This document shows, piece after piece, positions 1 through 6,070 of a stretch of DNA of 6,117 bases. Each line of letters starts with the position of its first letter. Position 1 is the first letter of the stretch. The translations under genes were made by a program, and so were the position numbers. The notes beneath the pieces are model-generated. The model did not search any database. It had not been told where the DNA came from and was given only the letters and a program-made list of their open reading frames with translations. The stretch spans positions 1-6,117 of the forward strand of contig JAEZFE010000248.1 in NCBI GenBank assembly GCA_023437865.1, read 5' to 3'. The stretch comes from Pseudomonadota bacterium. Lineage in GTDB: Bacteria > Pseudomonadota > Alphaproteobacteria > Rhodospirillales > Magnetospirillaceae.

Positions 1-608
1 TGGCCAATCCCGGCTGCTATCCGACCTCGGTCCAGCTGCCGCTGGTGCCGCTGCTCAAGGCCGGCCTGATCGAGGCCGAGGACATCGTCATCGACGCCAA
101 GTCGGGCACCTCGGGCGCCGGCCGCGCCGCCAAGGAAGCCAACCTTTACTGCGAGGTGACCGAGGGCATCCACGCCTACGGCGTCGCCAGCCACCGCCAC
201 GCGCCCGAGATCGAGCAGGAACTGGGCCTGGCCGCCGGCAAGCCGGTGCTGGTCAGCTTCACCCCGCACCTGATGCCCATGAGCCGGGGCATGCTGTCGA
301 CCATCTATGTGCGCCTGGCCAAGGGCGCCAAGGCCGCCGATCTGCGCGCGGAATGGACCAAGGCTTACAAAGACGAGCCGTTCGTCGGCGTGCTGCCCGA
401 GGGCGCGGTACCGGCCACCCGGCATGTGCGCGGCTCGAACTTCTGCTTCATGAACGCCTTCGACGACCGCGTTCCCGGCAAGGCCATCGTCACTTCGGTG
501 ATCGACAATCTGGTCAAGGGCGCCTCGGGTCAGGCGTTGCAGAACATGAACCTGATGTTCGGCCTGCCCGAGACCACCTGCCTCGACCAGCAGCCGCTGT
601 TCCCCTAA
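1..608 (+). CDS. argC: N-acetyl-gamma-glutamyl-phosphate reductase, C-terminal part (5' end outside window)
   Basis: ArgC catalyses the NADPH-dependent reduction of N-acetyl-gamma-glutamyl phosphate to the semialdehyde, the third step of arginine biosynthesis in the cytoplasm. The open frame runs from base 3 (bases 1-2 end a previous codon) to TAA at 606-608, giving 201 visible residues. It begins with the family's active-site motif ANPGCYPT, with the catalytic cysteine codon at 15-17. It continues with the SGTSGAGR segment and the HRHAPEIEQEL motif that carries the conserved histidine. Family members are about 310-350 aa, so roughly the C-terminal 60% is present and the NAD(P)-binding N-terminal domain is upstream of the window. 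The first internal ATG at 45 is not the start, because the catalytic cysteine lies before it. No frameshift is seen. It is followed after 11 bp by the carbonic anhydrase homologue, so co-transcription is likely. Confidence 0.96.
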   Translation, partial: ANPGCYPTSVQLPLVPLLKAGLIEAEDIVIDAKSGTSGAGRAAKEANLYCEVTEGIHAYGVASHRHAPEIEQELGLAAGKPVLVSFTPHLMPMSRGMLSTIYVRLAKGAKAADLRAEWTKAYKDEPFVGVLPEGAVPATRHVRGSNFCFMNAFDDRVPGKAIVTSVIDNLVKGASGQALQNMNLMFGLPETTCLDQQPLFP

Positions 609-612
609 GGAG
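607..612 (+). promoter_or_regulatory. Ribosome binding site AAGGAG overlapping the argC stop codon
   Basis: AAGGAG begins within the argC TAA stop codon and ends 7 nt before the ATG at 620. This near-perfect Shine-Dalgarno fixes the start of the carbonic anhydrase gene at 620. It also rejects the longer open frame that extends back into argC to 353. Its overlap with the argC stop suggests translational coupling (inference). Confidence 0.8.
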
Positions 613-619
613 CCTTCCC

Positions 620-1144
620 ATGCCCGGCCTGATCCTGCCCTTCAAGGGCACGCTGCCCACCATCGACGCGGAATGCTTCATCGCGCCCAACGCCACAATC
701 ATCGGCGACGTGGTGATCGGCAAAGGCAGCAACGTGTGGTTCGGCGTCGTCATCCGCGGCGACGTGCACGAGATCCGCATCGGCGAGCGTACCAATATTC
801 AGGACGGCACCATCGTTCACGTGACCAGCGGCAAGTTCGGCACCTATATCGGTTCCGACATCACCATCGGCCACGGCGCGGTTCTGCACGCCTGCACGCT
901 GGAGGACGGCTGCTTCATCGGCATGGGCGCCACCATCCTGGACGGCGCGGTGGTGGAATCGGGCGCCATGGTGGCCGCCGGCGCGGTGGTCACCCCGGGC
1001 AAGCGGGTCAAGGCGAGCGAGCTGTGGGCCGGCAACCCGGCCAAGCTGCTGCGCGAGCTGAAGCCCGAGGACGTGGCCTTCTTCCCGAAATCGGCCGAGA
1101 ATTACGTCAACCTGGCGAACCAGTACCGCAGCGAGATCGGGTAA
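620..1144 (+). CDS. Gamma-class carbonic anhydrase family protein (left-handed beta-helix)
   Basis: This 174-aa protein has the hexapeptide-repeat pattern of a left-handed beta-helix, with runs such as IGDVVIGKGSNVWFGVVIRGD, and matches the YrdA/PaaY/CamH-type gamma carbonic anhydrase family. Such proteins form trimers with metal sites at subunit interfaces. The three expected metal ligands are visible as His67 (IVHVT), His85 and His90 (GHGAVLHAC). The active-site neighbours Arg46, Asp48 (RGD) and Gln61 are also present. Spacing between the first and second histidine is 18 residues, the compact form. The long acidic loop of the archaeal Cam prototype, which carries its proton-shuttle glutamate, is therefore absent. 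Many compact homologues have weak or no measured CO2 hydration activity, so enzymatic activity is not assured. The C-terminal helix starts around residue 145, and total length is normal. It sits between argC (11 bp) and the degenerate GGDEF/EAL gene (25 bp). Confidence 0.93.
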   Translation: MPGLILPFKGTLPTIDAECFIAPNATIIGDVVIGKGSNVWFGVVIRGDVHEIRIGERTNIQDGTIVHVTSGKFGTYIGSDITIGHGAVLHACTLEDGCFIGMGATILDGAVVESGAMVAAGAVVTPGKRVKASELWAGNPAKLLRELKPEDVAFFPKSAENYVNLANQYRSEIG

Positions 1145-1169
1145 CCGCCCCGGACTGCGGAGAAAAGCC

Positions 1170-2834
1170 ATGAGCGAGAAGCGCTCGAAGACCGGCCTGC
1201 TGTCGCGCCTGACCGCGCCCATCGCCAAGGCGGCGCAGAAAGTGGCGCGCCGCATGGGTGAAGGCGGTGAGGACGAGGAGTTGCGCCGCCTGGCGGACAT
1301 GGGCGTCGATACCGCGTCTGCGGCCGCGCCGCTGACCGACGACGCCTTCCGCATGACCATGGAGCAGATGCTGACGGAGGACGACGGCGCCTTCCAGATC
1401 AAGCTGCATGTCATCTCGCTGGTGGAGTTCCGCGAAGCGGTGGGAGACAGGTGGGTCCGCGTCGCCGACAAGGTGATGATGATCGCCGAGGGCGTCATCA
1501 ACCTGCATCTGGGCGCCGGCAATGTGTTCGGCCGCCAGGGCACCGATTTCTTCGTGTTGCTGTTCCGCACCGTCGACAATGACGAGGCCCGCCGGCGGGC
1601 TTTGACCATCGTCCAGGAGTTGGGAACCCGACTGGTGGGCGACCAGTTCCTCGGCGACGAGCGCCCGTTGGCACTGGCCGCCGAGCTGCCCCTGGAGGAC
1701 GGCCTGAACGCGGACGCCTCCGTCAACCTGGACGCGGTGAACGCGGCGGTGGGAGAAATACGCTCGTTGATCGCCGGCCGCAAGGAGGCCGCGGCGGCAC
1801 CGCCCGCCTGGATGCGCTCGGGCTCGGCGGATGGCGACGATAACGGGTTGCGCGCCCACCTGAAGCCCAGCGCGGCAGCGCCGCCTAAGGTCGAGGTCGA
1901 CACCCGCCCGCCCGTCGCCATCACCGGCGAGGCCGCACGGGCGCCGGCTGCCGATCCCAAATGGAAGCCCCTGGAAGTTTCGGGCAAGGGCTCTGGAAAG
2001 CCCCCCGCCTGGGTGGTGATGGAACACGGCGAGCGCAAGGCACCCGTTATCGAGGAGCTACCTGATCCGGGCCCGCCGCCGCTGCCCCCCGATGCCAAAC
2101 TCGCGCTGATCTGGCGCCCCACTTGGGTGGCGGCGGGCGAACTCATCGGCGCCTACAAGGCGCGCATCCAGCGCATCGATACCGAGGGCGCCACCGCCAT
2201 TGAGGGTGTGAAGGCCTATCCGCTTGCCAACGAAGCCGCCGCCAACACGCTGGACCGCTTCTGCATCGCCAACGCTGTCCGCGATTTCCATGCCAGCGAG
2301 CGGGTCGGGAACAATTCGACCGTGGTGATCCCCATTCACTGGTCCACCCTGGCCGCCGAGAACCGCATGGAGATCCTGGCGCCTTTTGCCAACCTGACCC
2401 AACAGGCACGCGGCAGCCGGGTGGTGATCGAGGTCTTCGGCGTGCCCGCCGACGTCAAGCCGATCATCCTGGGCACCGTCATACAGGGCGCCCACAATCT
2501 GTGCCGCCACGTCTGCCTGCGCACCCGCCTGTCCGACCCGCGCGCGGCCCTGGCCGCCGATTGCGGCGCCTCGATGATCGGCGTCGATTTGTCCGAACTG
2601 GCCAGCCCCGAGCGCACCGATGACGACACCCTGCTGGAAGCGCTCAACGCCTTCCTCGCCCAGGCAGGCAAGGCCCGCATGGGCGCCTATGTGTGGGGCG
2701 TGCGTCGCCGTAAGGTCATTGTCGGCGCCGTTCAGTCGGGCTTCGCCATGGTCAACGGCCCGGCCCTGATGAAGGACATCCCCAAGCCGGCGAAAACACT
2801 GCCCGCCCCCAAGGCGCGATTCGCCCTGCCCTAA
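1170..2834 (+). CDS. Degenerate GGDEF-EAL tandem protein, probably catalytically inactive (uncharacterised)
   Basis: This 554-aa protein has no transmembrane segment. Residues 1-30 are basic and potentially amphipathic. Residues 76-155 follow the GGDEF-domain skeleton: FREAVGDRW followed by VADKVMMIAEGVI, then GRQGTDFFVLLF at 121-132, where a diguanylate cyclase would have RxGGDEFxxLL. The signature is reduced to GTDFF. Residues 203-310 are an Ala/Pro-rich linker. Residues 311-535 follow the EAL skeleton: LIWRPTW (cf. YQPI), IGAYKARIQR at 326-335 where EAL should be, VVIEVFG at 418-424 with Glu421 retained, MIGVD at 469-473 (cf. the LKID strand), and FAMVNGPAL at 525-533 (cf. the terminal QGxxxxxP). 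The core metal and catalytic residues are therefore mostly missing. I infer a structural or regulatory role, perhaps ligand sensing or protein binding, rather than c-di-GMP synthesis or hydrolysis. A GGAG at 1159-1162 supports the ATG at 1170. The domain call is by eye. Confidence 0.72.
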   Translation: MSEKRSKTGLLSRLTAPIAKAAQKVARRMGEGGEDEELRRLADMGVDTASAAAPLTDDAFRMTMEQMLTEDDGAFQIKLHVISLVEFREAVGDRWVRVADKVMMIAEGVINLHLGAGNVFGRQGTDFFVLLFRTVDNDEARRRALTIVQELGTRLVGDQFLGDERPLALAAELPLEDGLNADASVNLDAVNAAVGEIRSLIAGRKEAAAAPPAWMRSGSADGDDNGLRAHLKPSAAAPPKVEVDTRPPVAITGEAARAPAADPKWKPLEVSGKGSGKPPAWVVMEHGERKAPVIEELPDPGPPPLPPDAKLALIWRPTWVAAGELIGAYKARIQRIDTEGATAIEGVKAYPLANEAAANTLDRFCIANAVRDFHASERVGNNSTVVIPIHWSTLAAENRMEILAPFANLTQQARGSRVVIEVFGVPADVKPIILGTVIQGAHNLCRHVCLRTRLSDPRAALAADCGASMIGVDLSELASPERTDDDTLLEALNAFLAQAGKARMGAYVWGVRRRKVIVGAVQSGFAMVNGPALMKDIPKPAKTLPAPKARFALP

Positions 2835-2838
2835 GAGG
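2835..2838 (+). promoter_or_regulatory. Ribosome binding site GAGG deciding a TTG start
   Basis: AAGAGGA directly follows the stop codon of the degenerate GGDEF/EAL gene. Its GAGG core ends 8 nt before the TTG at 2847. No in-frame ATG lies nearby, the first visible segment after TTG is hydrophobic as expected, and the frame stays in register with a coding pattern, so TTG is the best start. Confidence 0.65.
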
Positions 2839-2846
2839 ACACATCC

Positions 2847-4220
2847 TTGCGCGCGCTGGCCGCCACCGCCGCCCTTATTGCCGTGGTCGTCGGCACCATC
2901 CTCCAGGCGGTGTGGCAATGGCATTGGGCGGGCGGACTGGCCGCCGTGGCGCTGGGCATCTACCTGCTGGCCGAGGGCTGGGCGGTCAAGCGCACCGGGC
3001 GGCGCATCCTGGCCACCTCCCTGGCGGCGGCGGCGGCGGCCCTCGCCTTCCATCCCCATCCGGCGGCGCTGCTGACCGAGGCCGGTGTGCAGGCCGGCGC
3101 CATCATCGGCCTGTTCACCGCGCTTTCCTTTCTGCGTGAAGCCGCAGAGACCTCGCCGCTGATCCAGCGCTGCGGCGAGATGATGGTGCGCCAGCCGCCG
3201 GGGCGCCGCTACGCCGTGCTGTCCACCGGCAGCCATCTTATCTCGCTGGTGCTGAATTTCGGCGTGCTGCCGCTGCTGGGCACCATGGTCAACAAAGGTA
3301 ATACCGCCGAGGCCGCCGGGGGCGATGCCCGCATCGTCGCCATCCGCTCACAACGCATGCTGAGCGCCATCCTGCGCGGGTTCGCAACCATGACCGTGTG
3401 GTCGCCGCTATCGGTGTCGTTCGCCGTGGTGCAGAACGTTGTCCATGGTCTAGCGTGGTGGCCGCTATTGGGCCTACAGGCGGGACTGACCGCGCTGCTT
3501 ATGGGCCTGGGCTGGGCGCTCGACCGCTTCGCCTTCCCGCGCGTGCCGGCCACGGACGGCGCCACCGACTGGACCCCGCTGCTGCGCCTCGCCGGCCTGG
3601 TCGGTTCGGTGGTGGTGGCATCGGTGGCAGCAGCCGAGCTGCTATCGGTGCGGCTGGTGGTCGGCGCCATGGTGGTGGTGCCGCCCGCCGGCCTGTTATG
3701 GCTGTGGGCCCAGCACCGCGCGCTGCGCCCGGCGCTCGGGCACCTGGCGGCGCGGCTGACGGTCACCATGCCGGGCTTCCGCGATGAAGTTGCGGTGATC
3801 GGCGGCGCCATGTTCCTGGGCACCGTCGTCGCCGCGTTCGTGCCGCCCGAGGAGACCGCGCGGCTGGTCGCCATGCTCCATCTGCCCCCAGCGTTGCTGC
3901 TGGTGCTGATCTCGTGGGCGGTCATGCTGCTCGCCCAGGTGGGCCTGAGCCAGATCATCACCGTCACCCTGCTGGGCAGCGCCCTGGCCGACCTGGAGCC
4001 CCTGGGCCTGCCGCCGCTGGCGGTCGCCAGCGGCCTGATGGGCGCCTGGGCGCTGTCCATCTGCTCGACCCCCGTGGGCGCGGCGATGCTGATCGTCGCC
4101 CGGATGGGCGGCGTCGAACTGCGAACCGTGGCCCGCGAGTGGAATGGCCGGTTCGTGATCATCGGCGCCCTGCTGCTGGCGACCTGGCAGGTGGCGTTGT
4201 TGGCTTTCCTTAACCGTTAG
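2847..4220 (+). CDS. Polytopic membrane protein, ion-transporter-superfamily-like permease (uncharacterised)
   Basis: This 457-aa protein is very hydrophobic, with about 11-13 predicted membrane segments, roughly at residues 5-25, 28-46, 54-70, 82-98, 124-147, 172-198, 203-225, 246-266, 269-289, 315-335, 347-378 (probably two), 388-418 and 435-455. Two regions look like the re-entrant or unwound elements of ion-transporter-superfamily permeases. One is NFGVLPLLG at 137-145, followed by the RSQRMLSAILRGFATMTVWSPLS segment from 167. The other is the C-terminal SICSTPVGAAM around 404-414. This suggests a two-half inverted-repeat carrier, possibly for an anion or carboxylate, but no substrate can be read from the sequence and the family call is tentative. 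Start is TTG with a good ribosome binding site, 12 bp after the previous gene, so it is probably in the same operon. Termination is TAG at 4218-4220. Confidence 0.7.
   Translation: MRALAATAALIAVVVGTILQAVWQWHWAGGLAAVALGIYLLAEGWAVKRTGRRILATSLAAAAAALAFHPHPAALLTEAGVQAGAIIGLFTALSFLREAAETSPLIQRCGEMMVRQPPGRRYAVLSTGSHLISLVLNFGVLPLLGTMVNKGNTAEAAGGDARIVAIRSQRMLSAILRGFATMTVWSPLSVSFAVVQNVVHGLAWWPLLGLQAGLTALLMGLGWALDRFAFPRVPATDGATDWTPLLRLAGLVGSVVVASVAAAELLSVRLVVGAMVVVPPAGLLWLWAQHRALRPALGHLAARLTVTMPGFRDEVAVIGGAMFLGTVVAAFVPPEETARLVAMLHLPPALLLVLISWAVMLLAQVGLSQIITVTLLGSALADLEPLGLPPLAVASGLMGAWALSICSTPVGAAMLIVARMGGVELRTVAREWNGRFVIIGALLLATWQVALLAFLNR
3023..3040 (+). repeat. (GGC)6 trinucleotide run inside the permease gene
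   Basis: Six perfect tandem GGC units encode most of an alanine run (residues 60-65) in the third hydrophobic segment of the permease. The unit is in phase with codons, so gain or loss of a unit would change only the alanine count. It may simply reflect high GC and an alanine-rich helix. Confidence 0.6.
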
Positions 4221-4226
4221 TATAGG
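4197..4226 (+). promoter_or_regulatory. Possible weak sigma-70-like promoter before the 57-aa gene
   Basis: TTGTTG at 4197-4202 and TATAGG at 4221-4226 are separated by 18 bp. They match the consensus hexamers at 3 and 4 of 6 positions. This is the most AT-rich patch in the surroundings and lies 35 bp before the small gene, overlapping the end of the permease gene. It is a candidate only. Read-through from the operon is an equal alternative. Confidence 0.22.
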
Positions 4227-4246
4227 ATCATCCCAGACCAATCGCC

Positions 4247-4252
4247 GAGGAG
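4247..4252 (+). promoter_or_regulatory. Strong ribosome binding site GAGGAG for the 57-aa gene
   Basis: GAGGAG ends 8 nt before the ATG at 4261. It is the main reason to believe that the short frame is translated. The ATG at 4253 is only 0 nt from this motif and lies in another frame, so it is not the start. Confidence 0.65.
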
Positions 4253-4260
4253 ATGGGGAA

Positions 4261-4434
4261 ATGGGGGCCCCGGAACCAGAGAAGTCGGTGCATGACCGCC
4301 TGTCCAAGGCGCTCGATCATCTGGAAAAGCTGACCAACGCCACCACGCACGACGACCACGCCGCGCACGAGGAACCACGAACCGTTGAGGAAGCGGTGGG
4401 ACGGCTGAAGGACAAGGTGCCGGGCGAGGGCTGA
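4261..4434 (+). CDS. Small acidic histidine-rich protein, 57 aa (hypothetical)
   Basis: ATG at 4261 to TGA at 4432-4434 encodes 57 residues. I do not recognise a family. The protein is hydrophilic, with 13 Asp/Glu against 8 Lys/Arg, and has no membrane segment or signal peptide. Residues 8-25 form a likely amphipathic helix (VHDRLSKALDHLEKL, with Val10, Leu14, Leu18, Leu21 and Leu24 spaced for one face). A second likely helix is at 41-53 (VEEAVGRLKDKV). Between them sits HDDHAAH (30-36), a cluster of three His and two Asp that could bind a metal, although this is inference. Two short helices with a polar hinge suggest a helical hairpin or coiled-coil oligomer, similar in style to small coiled-coil DUFs of alphaproteobacteria. 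The gene lies 40 bp after the permease and 55 bp before the AI-2E-family gene, in the same direction. Support comes from the Shine-Dalgarno and the coding-like composition. Confidence 0.68.
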   Translation: MGAPEPEKSVHDRLSKALDHLEKLTNATTHDDHAAHEEPRTVEEAVGRLKDKVPGEG

Positions 4435-4489
4435 GGCCTACCCCGAACGCACCATCCGCTTTGGCGGGGACCACGCCCATTTATGGAGC

Positions 4490-5614
4490 ATGGTCGCGCT
4501 GGTGCCCGCCCCTCCTCCATCCCCCCCGCCCGAGCCGAAGCTTTCGGCCCCGCCGCCGCCAGCCCGCATGGCCGCCAGCCGCGCGGTGATCGGACTGCTG
4601 GTGCTGGCGGTGGGGTATACGCTTTACTTTGCTTCCGAACTGATCATCCCCATCGTCCTGGCCATGCTGCTGGCCATGGTGCTGGCCCCGGTGGTGGGCT
4701 GGCTGCGGCGGCGGCATATGCCGCGTGCCGTCGCCGCCGGCATCGTGACAGCCATGGTGGTGATCGGCCTGGGCGTGGGCATCGAGATGCTGGCGGCACC
4801 CGCCGCCGAATGGCTGCACAAGGCCCCACAGAGCTTCCGCGAGCTGGAGCGCAAGCTGCGCCCGGTGCAGGAACCGGTGGCCCAGGTCAAGGAGGCCACC
4901 GAGCAGGTGGAGCGGCTGGCGGTGGGCAGCGACAAGACGCCCACGGTCAAGGTGAAGTCGTTCGATCTCGGCTCGATGTTCGTGGTCAGCGCCACCGTGC
5001 TGGTGGCCCAGATCGTCGTCGTGGTGTTCCTTCTATACTTCATGCTGGCGTCGGGCGACCGCATGATCAGAAGCCTGGCCCGCATCCCCCGGCGCAAGGA
5101 GCGCCGCCATTGCCTGATCCTGGTGGCACGCCGCGTCAAGCAGGACGTGGCCTCCTACCTGGGTATGATCACGCTGATCAATATCGGCCTGGGCGTGGCG
5201 GCGGGCCTGGCGATGTGGGCGTTGGGGATGCCCAACCCGGCGCTTTGGGGGGCGCTGACCGCTATTCTCAACTACATCCCCTATGCGGGTGCCATAACCA
5301 CCCTGATCGTCGTCGCCATGGTCGGGCTGCTGAGTTTTGACGAGCTGTGGCGCGGGTTGCTGCCGCCGGCGGCCATCCTGCTTCTGCACATTCTGGAATC
5401 CGACCTGATTACGCCGACGGTGGTGGGCCGGCGGCTGACGCTTCCGCCCATGGTGGTTTTCCTGTCGCTCACCATCTGGACATGGATGTGGGGCGTGGCC
5501 GGAGCCATGTTGGCGGTTCCCCTGCTGGTGATCCTGAAGGTAGCGGCCGACCACACCGAGGCATTGGGGCCGCTATGCCCGTTCCTTGGTGGCACCGACC
5601 GCCGCAAGGTTTGA
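4490..5614 (+). CDS. AI-2E family transporter (PerM/TqsA/UPF0118 type membrane protein)
   Basis: This 374-aa protein has the AI-2E transporter family architecture. Membrane segments lie at about residues 31-70 (two), 80-102 and 162-187, then 219-245, 250-274, 277-303 and 318-350. A soluble helical stretch rich in Glu, Lys and Gln lies at 103-150. Family hallmarks are the NYIPYAGAITTLI segment (261-273), the ITPTVVGRRLTLPPMVVF segment (307-324) and the WGVAGAMLAVPLL segment (334-346). Members have been linked to autoinducer-2 export or, in others, Na+/H+ antiport, and the substrate here cannot be inferred. Residues 5-25 are unusually proline-rich and precede the first membrane helix. The start is uncertain: GGAG at 4485-4488 is only 1 nt from the ATG at 4490, which is too close. 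GTG at 4502 (13 nt away) and ATG at 4568 (no visible Shine-Dalgarno, but directly before the first helix) are alternatives. Confidence 0.9.
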   Translation: MVALVPAPPPSPPPEPKLSAPPPPARMAASRAVIGLLVLAVGYTLYFASELIIPIVLAMLLAMVLAPVVGWLRRRHMPRAVAAGIVTAMVVIGLGVGIEMLAAPAAEWLHKAPQSFRELERKLRPVQEPVAQVKEATEQVERLAVGSDKTPTVKVKSFDLGSMFVVSATVLVAQIVVVVFLLYFMLASGDRMIRSLARIPRRKERRHCLILVARRVKQDVASYLGMITLINIGLGVAAGLAMWALGMPNPALWGALTAILNYIPYAGAITTLIVVAMVGLLSFDELWRGLLPPAAILLLHILESDLITPTVVGRRLTLPPMVVFLSLTIWTWMWGVAGAMLAVPLLVILKVAADHTEALGPLCPFLGGTDRRKV

Positions 5615-5639
5615 ACCGGCGGGCGTCCCCCCTTACACT
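5611..5639 (+). promoter_or_regulatory. Candidate sigma-70-like promoter for the AsmA-family gene
   Basis: TTGAAC at 5611-5616 and TACACT at 5634-5639 are separated by exactly 17 bp. Each hexamer matches the consensus at 4 of 6 positions. The -35 element overlaps the stop codon of the AI-2E-family gene. A transcript would begin around 5646, about 35 nt before the asmA start. This is a reasonable candidate by eye only. Confidence 0.38.
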
Positions 5640-5664
5640 CCACGCAGCCATGGGTTGACCGGCG

Positions 5665-5671
5665 AAGGGAG
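5665..5671 (+). promoter_or_regulatory. Ribosome binding site AAGGGAG selecting the start at 5681
   Basis: AAGGGAG directly abuts the ATG at 5672, leaving no spacer, but is 9 nt from the ATG at 5681. The latter therefore is the likely start, giving an N-terminus MRNAALIVGG that begins with a basic residue before the membrane anchor, as is usual for AsmA proteins. Confidence 0.7.
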
Positions 5672-5680
5672 ATGCTTGCC

Positions 5681-6070
5681 ATGAGGAATGCGGCCTTGAT
5701 CGTCGGCGGCGTGATTGCCGTGCTGATCGTCCTGGCGGTGGCGATCCCCGCATTGATCGATTGGAGCCGCTACAAGGGCGAGATCACTGCCAAAGCCGAG
5801 GCAGCCATCGGGCGACGGGTCACCATCGGCGGCCCCATCTCGGTCCGCATCCTGCCCCGTCCAGCGGTTTCCGCCGAAGGCATCGCCGTGGCCAACCCGC
5901 CCGGCGCCGAAGGTAATTTCGCCGAGGCCGAGCGGCTGGGGCTACGGCTGGCCCTGCTGCCCTTGCTGACCGGCAAGGTGCAGGTAACCTCGCTTGAATT
6001 GGACAGACCGCAGGTGCGCCTTGCCCGACTGGCCGATGGCCGCGCATGCGGCCTTGGAAGCTCTCGATGA
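5681..6070 (+). pseudogene. AsmA family protein, truncated at a junction with IS3-family transposase DNA
   Basis: AsmA-family proteins are inner-membrane-anchored periplasmic proteins (AsmA/TamB/YhdP-like) thought to act in envelope lipid homeostasis or transport. From the ATG at 5681 the frame gives a single N-terminal membrane anchor (residues 5-26), then DWSRYKGEI, the AAIGRRVTIGGPISVRILPRP segment, VSAEGIAVANPPGAEG, and LPLLTGKVQVTSLELDRPQVRLARLADGR. This matches the N-terminal AsmA domain through about residue 121. Members normally run to 600 residues or more, but here the frame loses family character after ADGRA (about base 6044). It reads only seven more codons to TGA at 6068-6070. Those last codons are the antisense of a transposase segment, so they are not native AsmA sequence. 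The gene is broken at this junction, either in the genome or in the assembly. It has its own candidate promoter and a good ribosome binding site. Confidence 0.85.
6038..6053. repeat. Inverted repeat at the asmA/IS junction
   Basis: GGCCGC and GCGGCC flank a GCAT tetranucleotide, a perfect 6-bp-arm inverted repeat. The left arm belongs to the AsmA codons for Asp-Gly-Arg, and the right arm to the transposase codons for Gly-Arg-Met on the other strand. The two unrelated sequences therefore meet inside this hairpin. Confidence 0.75.

Noticed and set aside
353..619. Upstream extension of the carbonic anhydrase frame into argC
   Set aside because: The extension is Arg-rich shadow of argC. The AAGGAG at 607-612 fixes the start at 620, and the family fold begins there.
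605..2146. Long minus-strand open frame of about 513 codons opposite the carbonic anhydrase and GGDEF/EAL genes
   Set aside because: Its low-complexity Arg/Ser/Ala/Pro composition is typical of GC-rich antisense shadows. Both plus-strand genes opposite it have family features and ribosome binding sites.
4211..4220. TAACCGTTAG near-palindrome at the permease gene end as an operator
   Set aside because: Too short, overlaps the stop codon and has no second copy nearby.
4456..4467. Short hairpin CCGC-TTTG-GCGG before the AI-2E gene as a terminator
   Set aside because: Four-base arms and no following T-run; not enough for an intrinsic terminator.
4483..5340. 285-codon plus-strand frame starting at ATG 4483 with GGAG right after it
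   Set aside because: Gly/Arg/Ala/Pro-rich translation without any family pattern. It overlaps the convincing AI-2E transporter frame in another register.
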